64,000 nt of DNA from Thalassospira profundimaris (GTDB taxonomy: Bacteria; Pseudomonadota; Alphaproteobacteria; Rhodospirillales; Thalassospiraceae), in contig NZ_JPWH01000011.1 in NCBI RefSeq assembly GCF_003326755.1, positions 98,710 to 162,709 of the forward strand, written 5' to 3'. The notes beneath the pieces were generated by a model, which worked only from the letters and a program-made list of their open reading frames with translations, searched no databases and had not been told where the DNA came from. The position numbers were made by a program, and so were the translations under genes. Every line of letters begins with the position of its first letter. The stretch's first letter is position 1. Below are positions 8,930-16,544 of this stretch, piece by piece.

Positions 8930-10378
8930 TTAGAGTTGGCCCGCGCGAAGCAGGGTTGCATCTTCGGCGATATGCGACATGTGCGGATCGACAAAATCGT
9001 TCAGGATGACAACCGGATACTTGCTGTCGAACGAGGCCAGATTTTGCTCGGCCCAGGGATAGGTTGTGCAGTCAAAATAGGCCTTGGTCATCAGCAGCGG
9101 CGAGGTGGCATCGCTGGTGCAGGTGGCAAGTTTGGGCCACAGTGCGCTGACCGCGCTGGCCGTGCCCTGCATTTGCAGCACGGTATAAGCAGCACCGTTT
9201 TGCGGCTTGTGCTGCATGTTTTTAAGCTGATTGAGGATGGGATCGGGCGTGAGGGTTGCATAAGCACCGTCGCTATAGGAATCGTATTTTGACGCATCAT
9301 TGAAGCCCACACCGTTATTGAGGAATAACAGGCGTTTATTGGCCTTGATCAGGTCGTTATAGCTGGTGGACGTATCGGACGGGCCGCCATAGGTGATGCC
9401 TGATCCGGAAAGGGCGGCATTGATGGCCTGTTTGAGGGTATCGGCTGTGGGTTTCATCGCATCATTATAGAAGCCGGAAAAACCCAGGCTGACCACAACG
9501 ATTTCACCGGGATGGGCCTTGAGCCAGGCGACCGTTTCATGGAGGAAATCGTTAAAGGCCATGCCGGGGATCATATTGTGCTGGTGATAAAGACCATCGC
9601 CGGAGGCAACGGAAATCCCCTCGATTTTGGCATTGTAACCGGGCCGGAAATCAAAATAGCGGGTGCCGAGATTGAGCATGTTGGTGATGGTGTCTTTTTG
9701 CGTGATCGAAAGGTTGATGATCACCCGTTCAATCAGTGAGTTTGTCGCGACACTGAGCACGGCAATGATCGCCCCGACAGCAACGCCCAGCATCAGGGCC
9801 AGAGACCCGAACAGGACGGAGGCGATGACGCTGAAATTTTTGACGTTGCTGACCAGTTCGGAAATGTTCTGGCTGGTATTCATACCGGCATCATGGGCCC
9901 CGGGCAGGACAAAAGCACTGAAGGGTTTGGTGCCGGCATTTTTATTGTTTGCCACCATTTTTGCCATCCAGTCGGGCCGGTTGGCATCACCAATGCAGGC
10001 GTAATTCTGGTGGTGGCTGGTATAGCTGACATCGCCATAACCCGACCCGGCGTCATAAAAGCCATAGCTGACAACGGCATTGCTGCTGATCTGGGCCTGC
10101 TGGTTTCCCAGCATGTTGTTCATGTTGGAATTGGAAATATTGCCGGTAAAGCCATTGACCTCGCAACTGCGATTTACCCCTGCCGCAGACATTGCATAAT
10201 CACCGCTGACGTGAAAGGGCAGGTCGGTATTGACTTCGATATGCCGGGTGAAAATTGTCCCGGGCGTTGTGTCGTTAATTGTTGTGGTATGTGAGGAACC
10301 GGGCTGTTTTATGTCAAAAGAAACCGGAAGGTCGTTTTCAGGTGTAAAACCATAAAGGTCCATTCCCTTGCTGGGCAT
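8930..10378 (-). CDS. PI-PLC X-domain-like protein with a hydrophobic insert
   Basis: This 482-residue protein shows a phosphatidylinositol-specific phospholipase C-type catalytic domain. The motif LPGAHDAGM carries the first candidate catalytic His (H162), GTRYFDFRP lies at 238-246, YHQHNM carries a second His pair at 265-267, and ETVAWLKAHPGEIVVVSL follows. Between the first two motifs lies a hydrophobic stretch (about 182-212) long enough for a membrane helix or hairpin, which ordinary bacterial PI-PLCs lack. Residues 1-150 form a domain I do not recognise. There is no N-terminal signal peptide. A GGAG ribosome site lies 9 bases before the ATG. Substrate and location are unknown; it may act on membrane lipids or be a toxin-like protein. 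Confidence 0.7.
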   Translation of the reverse strand: MPSKGMDLYGFTPENDLPVSFDIKQPGSSHTTTINDTTPGTIFTRHIEVNTDLPFHVSGDYAMSAAGVNRSCEVNGFTGNISNSNMNNMLGNQQAQISSNAVVSYGFYDAGSGYGDVSYTSHHQNYACIGDANRPDWMAKMVANNKNAGTKPFSAFVLPGAHDAGMNTSQNISELVSNVKNFSVIASVLFGSLALMLGVAVGAIIAVLSVATNSLIERVIINLSITQKDTITNMLNLGTRYFDFRPGYNAKIEGISVASGDGLYHQHNMIPGMAFNDFLHETVAWLKAHPGEIVVVSLGFSGFYNDAMKPTADTLKQAINAALSGSGITYGGPSDTSTSYNDLIKANKRLLFLNNGVGFNDASKYDSYSDGAYATLTPDPILNQLKNMQHKPQNGAAYTVLQMQGTASAVSALWPKLATCTSDATSPLLMTKAYFDCTTYPWAEQNLASFDSKYPVVILNDFVDPHMSHIAEDATLLRAGQL

Positions 10379-10627
10379 TATTAATACTCCGTGCTGATTG
10401 AAACTGGTTTATCCGCACGGGTATGGTTCTTTTATATTTGACAGGATTAAAGGGATTTATTTCAGATTAATTTTTCACATTTTCTGTTTTATATCATGTC
10501 ATTATGTTTCCTGATTTAATTTTGTGACAGGTCTTGGTTTTTATTTTTGTGTCGCATATTCGAGGACTTTTTTTTGTTATTTAACCCGTGTGTAACGGGA
10601 ATCGGTACGGCCCCTACGGGGTAAAAC

Positions 10628-10658
10628 AAAAGCGGTTTTCGCATTAAAAACCGCTTTT
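10628..10658 (-). terminator. Rho-independent terminator of the MFS gene
   Basis: The arms AAAAGCGGTTTT and AAAACCGCTTTT form a stable hairpin with a short loop and a T-rich end. It lies 16 bases after the stop of the minus-strand MFS gene at 10675. Being A/T-flanked on both sides, it could work in either direction. Confidence 0.8.
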
Positions 10659-10674
10659 GGCAGGCGTGCCTGTT

Positions 10675-11919
10675 TTAGGCCTTGCCTGTTGATGCCTGTT
10701 CACGGCGAAGGGCGGTATCATCAATGGGCATGTGAACCAGGGCGGCGAAAATACCCAGGGCGATGGAAAGCATCCAGATGGCATCGAAACTGCCGGTCAT
10801 GTCATAGAGCACCCCACCCAGCCAGGCGCCGAAAAACGCCCCGATTTGGTGGCTGAGCATAACGATGCCAAACAGGGTCGCCATATAGCGCGGGCCAAAA
10901 ACCTGGGCCACGATGCCACTGGTGAGCGGCACCGTCGAGAGCCAGAGTGCCCCCATCAGGGCGGAAAACAGCCAGATGGTTTCGGCGGTTTTGGGCGAGA
11001 TCAGAAAGACGAAAATCACCAGCGCCCGGGTGCCGTAAATCAGCGACAGGCCCCATTTTTTGCGCCAGCGCCCGCCAAACCAGCCCGCCGTTAACGTGCC
11101 AACAATGTTAAACAGGCCAATCAGCGCAAGCCCGCCCGATGCAACGGAGGCCGGAAGGCCGCATAATTGCGTGAAGGTGGGCAGATGGGTGGCGATAACC
11201 GCAATGTGAAAACCACACACAAAGAACCCGGCATTGAGCAACAAAAAGCCGCGATGCTTGCGGGCCTCGTGAAAGGCATCCACCAGGCTGGCCGGACCCA
11301 GGTCAAGGGCGGCAGTCGCGCCGCCGGGACTGTGGTCGGCGCGGCCGGACAGGGCGAAGGCGGCAGGCACGATGACCAGGCTGATCAGCGCGATCATGGT
11401 CAGCGCGTTGACATAACCCAGGCCGGAATTAAGCGCCTGGGTGGTGGGGGCCATAATGAACTGGCCGATGGAGCCGCCTGCACTGGCAAGGCCCAGCACA
11501 AAACTGCGGCGATGGGGCGGGAACACCCGGCTGATGGCGGCCAGGACCACCGGAAAACTGGACGCCCCGACACCAATGCCGATGACAAGACCCGCACTGG
11601 CATAAAGCGCGCCAGGCGAGGTGGATTGCCCCATCAGATACAGACCAAGCGCATAAAAAAGCGATGCGCCGATCAGGGTTCGGGTGGTGCCAAAACGGTC
11701 TGCCAGGGCCCCGGCAAGTGGGGCGGAAAGACCCCAAAGCAGGTTTTGAATGGCAAAGGCGAGGCCAAAGACCGAGGCGCTCCAGCCGGTTGCGGTCAGC
11801 ATATCGGGGATGAAAAGCCCCAGCGATGGCCGAATACCAAGATTGACGGCCAGAACCAGCCCGCCGCTTGCCAGAACAAGCCACGGAAACCATTTGGCGG
11901 TTTTGAGGGAAGGGGACAT
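10675..11919 (-). CDS. MFS transporter (12 TM, oxalate/formate- or monocarboxylate-like group)
   Basis: This is a major facilitator carrier of about 414 residues with regularly spaced hydrophobic segments. The classic loop 2-3 motif is present (GALADRFGTTRTLIGASL), as is a second-half motif (GWFGGRWRKKWGLSLIYGTRAL). I set the start at the ATG at 11919, preceded by GAGG at a normal distance, rather than the upstream TTG at 11931. The gene follows a LysR-type regulator on the same strand by 78 bases, so that regulator may control it. The substrate cannot be told from sequence; an organic anion is a guess from overall similarity to the NarK/OxlT-like style. Confidence 0.88.
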   Translation of the reverse strand: MSPSLKTAKWFPWLVLASGGLVLAVNLGIRPSLGLFIPDMLTATGWSASVFGLAFAIQNLLWGLSAPLAGALADRFGTTRTLIGASLFYALGLYLMGQSTSPGALYASAGLVIGIGVGASSFPVVLAAISRVFPPHRRSFVLGLASAGGSIGQFIMAPTTQALNSGLGYVNALTMIALISLVIVPAAFALSGRADHSPGGATAALDLGPASLVDAFHEARKHRGFLLLNAGFFVCGFHIAVIATHLPTFTQLCGLPASVASGGLALIGLFNIVGTLTAGWFGGRWRKKWGLSLIYGTRALVIFVFLISPKTAETIWLFSALMGALWLSTVPLTSGIVAQVFGPRYMATLFGIVMLSHQIGAFFGAWLGGVLYDMTGSFDAIWMLSIALGIFAALVHMPIDDTALRREQASTGKA

Positions 11920-11985
11920 GGTGCCTCGCAAACGGAAATGAGCAGGATATGGCTGGTACTATGCCGGGCGATTTTTAATGCGTCC

Positions 11986-12006
11986 AATTCATTGCATTCA
12001 TGAATT
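11986..12006. promoter_or_regulatory. Palindrome upstream of the MFS gene, possible LysR-type operator
   Basis: The arms AATTCAT and ATGAATT are perfect inverted repeats around a 7-base spacer. They contain the T-N11-A spacing typical of LysR-type regulator sites. The palindrome overlaps the stop codon of the LysR gene and lies about 67 bases upstream of the MFS start, where an operator for the MFS gene would be expected. No experimental support is available. Confidence 0.35.
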
Positions 12007-12936
12007 TAATAAATTTTGTGCATTTTCGAGGCTGGCGACCTGGCAGATCGTGTCAATCAGGCCATCCAGAACCCGGTTGATGGTGGGGCTGACGGCCCGG
12101 CGCAGCAGCACAACCCGCATGGACCAGCAGGCATCGGGGATGTCCAGGATTGTCAGATTGGCTGCATTACGGCTGAGACGGGCATAGCGTTCGGCGGTGA
12201 TGCCATAGCCAACACCGGCAGCAATCATATCAATTTGCATATCCAGGGCCGATACTTCGAGGATGGAGTTGAAAACCAGCCCGTGCCGGTGGGCCAGCAG
12301 ATTGCCCAGCGCCCGAAAGCAGCATCCTTCTGGCAGCAGCACCATTGGCCGGTCGGCCAGATCCTTGATGCTGTGCGGCGGATTGGGCGCGCTGGCCGGG
12401 CCAATGGGCCGGATCCGGTCGTCAAACAGGTCGTCAATGCGGATGGATTTGGGGAAATCAGTGCTGGCAACCCCGCCGATTCCTGTCAGGGGGTCGTCCA
12501 TTGTCAGAAGGGCATCAATTTCACCCCGGCGCAACAGCGGCAATAATTCACCAGACCAACCCGTGCGCATGCCCAGTTGGCTATCGGGAAAATTCTGGTG
12601 CAGGCCGTGCAGCGTTTCGGCTGTTACCAGCGGGGCCACGCCATAGGATACGCCAATTTTAAGTGGTGCTTGCGGGGAAATGCCGGTTTTGATCATTTCA
12701 GTGAAACCGGCCAGACGGCGCAACAGGTCGCGGGCCTCGGCCAGGGCGCGTTGCCCGGCCGGGGTGGGGCGCAGGGGTTTGACTGTGCGGTCAAAAAGCG
12801 CGCAGCCGGTGCGGGTTTCAAGGCGCTGAATGCGGCGGGTAACGGCAGGCTGGGTCAGCCCCAGGCGACTGGCTGCGCCGTGAAAGGATTTTTCCTCGGC
12901 AACGGCAATCAGGGTTTGTAATTCGCGGGTGTCCAT
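11998..12936 (-). CDS. LysR-family transcriptional regulator
   Basis: This 312-residue protein begins with the LysR winged helix-turn-helix (residues 1-60; FHGAASRLGLTQPAVTRRIQRLETRTGCALFDR) and continues with a substrate-binding-protein-like effector domain (PLKIGVSYGVAPLVTAETL onward). GGAGG lies upstream of the ATG at 12936; a GTG three bases earlier is an alternative. It lies immediately upstream of and codirectional with the MFS carrier gene, making that gene the likely target. The co-inducer is unknown. Confidence 0.9.
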   Translation of the reverse strand: MDTRELQTLIAVAEEKSFHGAASRLGLTQPAVTRRIQRLETRTGCALFDRTVKPLRPTPAGQRALAEARDLLRRLAGFTEMIKTGISPQAPLKIGVSYGVAPLVTAETLHGLHQNFPDSQLGMRTGWSGELLPLLRRGEIDALLTMDDPLTGIGGVASTDFPKSIRIDDLFDDRIRPIGPASAPNPPHSIKDLADRPMVLLPEGCCFRALGNLLAHRHGLVFNSILEVSALDMQIDMIAAGVGYGITAERYARLSRNAANLTILDIPDACWSMRVVLLRRAVSPTINRVLDGLIDTICQVASLENAQNLLNS

Positions 12937-13041
12937 CACGTCCTCCGTTCCGCATCAAACTGGCGGTGACGGTTTCAGGATGCCGTGAAGTGATCAGTTT
13001 TTGCAATATGATTAATTTTGGTAATGAAGATCCGGGTATTT

Positions 13042-14211
13042 TCAGCGAAGCACACCCGGATCGGCCATTGCCGGTTGCTTGGCCTTGTAGGCGGCGGCTG
13101 CCGCGCTATAGCCGCCCTCGCCCCCATCGAGAAAATGAAAATGGTCATTCTGCACAACAGAGGGGACAATGCAGGTCATGATGGCGGTATTTTGCCGGTG
13201 CAGGCCAAAGCCGATATGACCGGCGTTTTCGCCCTCGGTCAGGATTTTTTGCAGGTGTTCAAGCTGTTCGGCACTGCAATTGACCGTCATGAAAAGCGCA
13301 TCGCCAAATTTGCGATAGTCGGTATTCAGGGCTGTATAGCGGCGATAGTGGGCCGGGTCGAAATTGCCAAGTTTCCAGCCGGTTTTATCGAGGATGAAGG
13401 CGAGGGCAGCGGTCAGAAAGACTTTGGTTTTTGCCGCCAGAAGCGCGCCATTGACCGGCCGGTTGGCCTTTGCCTCAAGAGTGAGGCCCGCCGGGGGAAA
13501 GCGAAAAAGCGGCCCGGTGGCACTGACCGGATGGGCGCTGTTGGGGGTTTGGTCAAGCAGTGCGAGGATTTTTCCGACAACAGCATCAAAATTCGCCCGA
13601 TCACCGGCAGGATGCACAATAAGCGAGATGATGGAACCATTTTGCGATGCCGCAATCGGCGACCAGCGGCAGGACAAACCGGTAAGGTCGGGCCGTGTGC
13701 CGGGCGGGGCGGCGGCAATGTGATGGTCGTTGCGGCTTTTCATTTGCATTTCGGCCCATTGCAGGCCCTGGCCGTTAAACATGGCATAGCTGATGGCATC
13801 GGACACCGCATAACGCGCAACCCGCACATCACGCCCGGCGGCACGGATTTCACCAATGTCAAACAGGGCGACACGCAGTTCCAGGCCCAGATCATCGGCC
13901 ACCCAGCGCCGGGTTGCAGCCAACGCCTCGCGAATATCGTCAATATGGTCGGGCGCGCAGGCAAAACCCGCGCCGTCGCCGCCAAACATGAACGGATAGG
14001 CCGAATGCCCCAATATGTTGCTGATCGCGGCAATCACGGCGGCCCCGGCCATATTCACATCCTTGTAGCGGCCTTTGGCAATGGCCTCGGTCGAGGCGAC
14101 AATATCGGCCACCCCGACATACCAGTCATCGGGCAGGGCGTGATAGCTTGCCGGGTCCAGAATACGGGCAAAATCGTGAAAGGTGGGGATGGCAAGATAT
14201 GAATTGGGCAC
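13042..14211 (-). CDS. DUF3095 (adenylate-cyclase-like) protein
   Basis: This 389-residue protein fits DUF3095, a family with a class III nucleotide-cyclase-like fold. Near the N-terminus it has VGVADIVASTEAIAKGRYKDVN, whose Asp and Ser/Thr sit where class III cyclases bind metal, and then the second metal motif FGGDGAGF. The C-terminal half has the family's conserved stretch (LNTDYRKFGDALFMTVNCS). Whether these proteins make cyclic nucleotides is not established to my knowledge. The start is a GTG with a weak ribosome site (ACGAG). The gene is monocistronic. Confidence 0.75.
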   Translation of the reverse strand: MPNSYLAIPTFHDFARILDPASYHALPDDWYVGVADIVASTEAIAKGRYKDVNMAGAAVIAAISNILGHSAYPFMFGGDGAGFACAPDHIDDIREALAATRRWVADDLGLELRVALFDIGEIRAAGRDVRVARYAVSDAISYAMFNGQGLQWAEMQMKSRNDHHIAAAPPGTRPDLTGLSCRWSPIAASQNGSIISLIVHPAGDRANFDAVVGKILALLDQTPNSAHPVSATGPLFRFPPAGLTLEAKANRPVNGALLAAKTKVFLTAALAFILDKTGWKLGNFDPAHYRRYTALNTDYRKFGDALFMTVNCSAEQLEHLQKILTEGENAGHIGFGLHRQNTAIMTCIVPSVVQNDHFHFLDGGEGGYSAAAAAYKAKQPAMADPGVLR

Positions 14212-14263
14212 GGTTTGCTCGTATCAGCGAAAACAAAACAAGGTACCGTCCGTTTGGCCCGGC

Positions 14264-14482
14264 TTAGTAATGGGGCGGCGGAACGTCATCTTCGGGCGCG
14301 GTATTCATATAGGAATTCATCCGTTTCATGTCCTCGCTTAACAGATGATTACGCCGTTCGAGAACATCAATCCGGTCCCATTGCCGTTTGATCATCATCG
14401 ACATGTCATTCATTGCCATATCAAGATGGGAAATGCGGGTTTCAAGTTCGATGATGCGGGCTTCGAGGTCCGATTGTGACAT
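14264..14482 (-). CDS. slyX: SlyX family protein
   Basis: This is a small coiled-coil protein of about 72 residues (SDLEARIIELETRISHLDMAMNDM, then heptads to residue 55) ending in PPPHY, the signature C-terminus of SlyX. I chose the ATG at 14482; ATG 14494 is an alternative. The longer frame to 14584 is unlikely because its 5' end abuts the terminator hairpin of the neighbouring gene. The function of SlyX is unknown. Confidence 0.85.
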   Translation of the reverse strand: MSQSDLEARIIELETRISHLDMAMNDMSMMIKRQWDRIDVLERRNHLLSEDMKRMNSYMNTAPEDDVPPPHY

Positions 14483-14585
14483 GGTTTGCGTCATCCTGAT
14501 GAAGGGGCAGATAGGGCGAAAGGAAAGCCGGTTTACCGCTTTGCCCGTTTGTCCGTTTGCAACGCGGGACCGGGGCAAAAGCAAA

Positions 14586-14605
14586 CCCCCGGTCCGGACC
14601 GGGGG
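14586..14605 (-). terminator. Terminator of the dehydrogenase gene
   Basis: A 20-base perfect palindrome has arms CCCCCGGTCC and GGACCGGGGG. On the minus strand it is followed by a T-rich tract (complement of CAAAAGCAAA). It lies 28 bases after the stop of the minus-strand gene at 14633. Confidence 0.75.
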
Positions 14606-14632
14606 CGTTGCAGGCGGGTGAATAGATGATTT

Positions 14633-15517
14633 TCAGTCTTCTTCATAGACCTTGATCAGGGCGGAATGATCCAGTTCACCCCCGCCCATATCGATCAGTT
14701 CGTCAAACAGTTCCATTGTCAGGCGGGTCATGGGCAGTTCAAGGCCCAGATCGGTTTCGGAAAATTCCAGCGCCTGGTAGAGGTCCTTGCGCTGGGTTTT
14801 CGCCTTGCCACCCGGTTCAAAATTGCGCTCGATCATGCGTTTGCCATGCTGCTGCAAAATGGTGGAATCGGCAAAGCCCCCGGTCAGGGCCTCGCGCAGT
14901 TTGACAATATCAACCCCGGCTTCTTCGGCCATCGAGAAGGATTCAGCCACCGCCGAAATGGTGATGCCGACAATCATCTGATTGGCGGCCTTGGCGATTT
15001 GCCCGGCCCCGGCCTGTCCGACATGGGTGACATGGTTGCCCATCACCTTGAAAATGCGTTCGACACGCTGGAAAATATCGGCTTCACCGCCCACCATGAT
15101 CGACAGGGTGCCGTTTTTGGCCCCGGTGGTGCCGCCGGAAACCGGGGCATCAAGCCATTCGCCACCCGCATCCTCGATGGCATCGGCAAAGCGGCGGGTG
15201 GCATCGACGGCGGTGGTGCCCATATCAATGACAATGGTGTCCTCTTCCAGGCCATCAAGCACGCCATCTTCGCCCATCAGCACGTTTTCAACCGCTTCGG
15301 TATCGGCCACACAAATGATGACGATGTCGGCATTTGCGGCGGCATCGGCCGGGGTGGGGGCGGTTTCAATGCCGAGATCCTCGAACATGTTCAGGGTTTC
15401 GGGGTTGCGGGTGGTGACAGTCAGCTTGGCACCCGCCTTTTCCAGATTAAGCGCCATCGGGCGCCCCATCAGCCCCAGTCCGATAAAGGCTATGTTCTCA
15501 CCTGCCAGTGCGGTCAT
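14633..15517 (-). CDS. NAD(P)-dependent 3-hydroxyisobutyrate/2-hydroxy-3-oxopropionate dehydrogenase-family protein
   Basis: This 294-residue beta-hydroxyacid dehydrogenase starts with the Rossmann motif IAFIGLGLMGRPMALNL. It continues with the substrate-binding signature DAPVSGGTTGAKNGTLSIMVGG and the catalytic-lysine region GAGQIAKAANQMIVG. Members oxidise 3-hydroxyisobutyrate or reduce tartronate semialdehyde. The exact substrate is not assignable because no catabolic neighbours are present. The start is set at ATG 15517, which has AAGGGAA upstream, rather than the frame's first ATG at 15580. Confidence 0.88.
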   Translation of the reverse strand: MTALAGENIAFIGLGLMGRPMALNLEKAGAKLTVTTRNPETLNMFEDLGIETAPTPADAAANADIVIICVADTEAVENVLMGEDGVLDGLEEDTIVIDMGTTAVDATRRFADAIEDAGGEWLDAPVSGGTTGAKNGTLSIMVGGEADIFQRVERIFKVMGNHVTHVGQAGAGQIAKAANQMIVGITISAVAESFSMAEEAGVDIVKLREALTGGFADSTILQQHGKRMIERNFEPGGKAKTQRKDLYQALEFSETDLGLELPMTRLTMELFDELIDMGGGELDHSALIKVYEED

Positions 15518-15728
15518 GACGGTCGGTTCCCTTTGTCGTGCAAGCGTTAGCAATGACGGTGTGCCGTGCAGATACGACACGTGAAAATCGTGAAGGCCCG
15601 GCGCACGGAAACCGGATCCGTGACCGGACCCGGCAACAGCGACGGGATGTATGTGGTGCCAGATTACGGTTTAATATGGCAAATCAGCGTCGAGATCGGT
15701 GGTTTCCTGCGGCAATGATGAATGATGG

Positions 15729-16142
15729 TCACACATCGGCGGGGCGCAGATAACGGGCGGCCATCGCCCGTTCAATGGCGGCGCCAACCAGCCGGTCAAT
15801 ATCAAGACGGTGACGGATCAGTTCGAGAATGCGCAATTCCTCCTGGCTGATTTCGCCATCGGAGAGCACAATTTCACAGGCACAGACATAGGCCGTTTCG
15901 CGCAATTTTTTGGGAAGCGCATCGCGGATGAGAATAAGGGTGTTATCAAGGCCGTCCTCCTCGGCCAGCCTTGCCGCGCAATCGCGCGTGACTTCGGTCA
16001 GACGTTCACTGTCGAAACCGGCGAAAATCGGAAGATAACGCACACGTCGCCCCATTGCGGAAAGTTCGGCGTCGGTGATGTTGTTATCAGCGGCCGAAAC
16101 CATAACCATCGTATAGATCAAAGCGTCCTGATGGGAAATCAC
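15729..16142 (-). CDS. TerB-like (tellurite resistance) family protein
   Basis: This 137-residue all-helical protein matches the TerB fold: LIYTMVMVSAADNNITDAELSAMGRRV at the N-terminus and CACEIVLSDGEISQEELRILELIRHRLDI at the C-terminus. The paired acidic D-x-x-I-(T/S)-x-x-E-L motifs are probable metal-binding loops. The start is a GTG with AGGAG seven bases upstream. No other ter genes are nearby, so a tellurite role is doubtful and a general stress or metal-sensing role is as likely. Confidence 0.85.
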   Translation of the reverse strand: MISHQDALIYTMVMVSAADNNITDAELSAMGRRVRYLPIFAGFDSERLTEVTRDCAARLAEEDGLDNTLILIRDALPKKLRETAYVCACEIVLSDGEISQEELRILELIRHRLDIDRLVGAAIERAMAARYLRPADV

Positions 16143-16544
16143 CGATATTCTCCTTGATCCTCAGGGGTTCATGGCGGGTGTGACAGGGCGTGCCAGCAAC
16201 ACAGCCTGATGCCCGATTGCCCCCAAAGGGTAGAGCGCAAGCCCGTCGCCCGCAACTGTTTAAGGGGATAGGAAAGCGAAATTTTTGTAAATAACGGGTT
16301 TTTTACGGTTTGATGACCAATGTCTGTGTGCCGCGACGGGGCGAAAGCGGGCTGGATGGTATCGATTGTCGCCCTGTTGGCGAGACCGGCCATCTTCCCC
16401 GGTAATGACGGATGTCTTGTTGCGGAACGGAACCAATAATAACAGGTCTGGCGACCAAACAGCGCGATGCGGATCGGCCGGGTATAAAAAGCCTTTGCAG
16501 CAGGTTTGCGAAAAGCTATGGTCGCGCAGCTATAACAAAAACAG
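16143..16544. other. Intergenic region, 402 bp, no gene seen
   Basis: The region separates the divergent TerB and PAS-GGDEF-EAL genes and must carry both promoters. I see no convincing open frame, hairpin or repeat. A minus-strand frame running through it into 16897 reads like noncoding sequence and overlaps the PAS gene. Confidence 0.5.

Noticed and set aside
11167..12003. 278-codon plus-strand frame opposite the MFS gene
   Set aside because: The composition is highly charged, Lys/Gly-rich and lacks hydrophobic core; it is a shadow of the carrier gene.
13018..14202. 394-codon plus-strand frame opposite DUF3095
   Set aside because: The opposite strand has a recognisable family with conserved motifs, and this frame does not.
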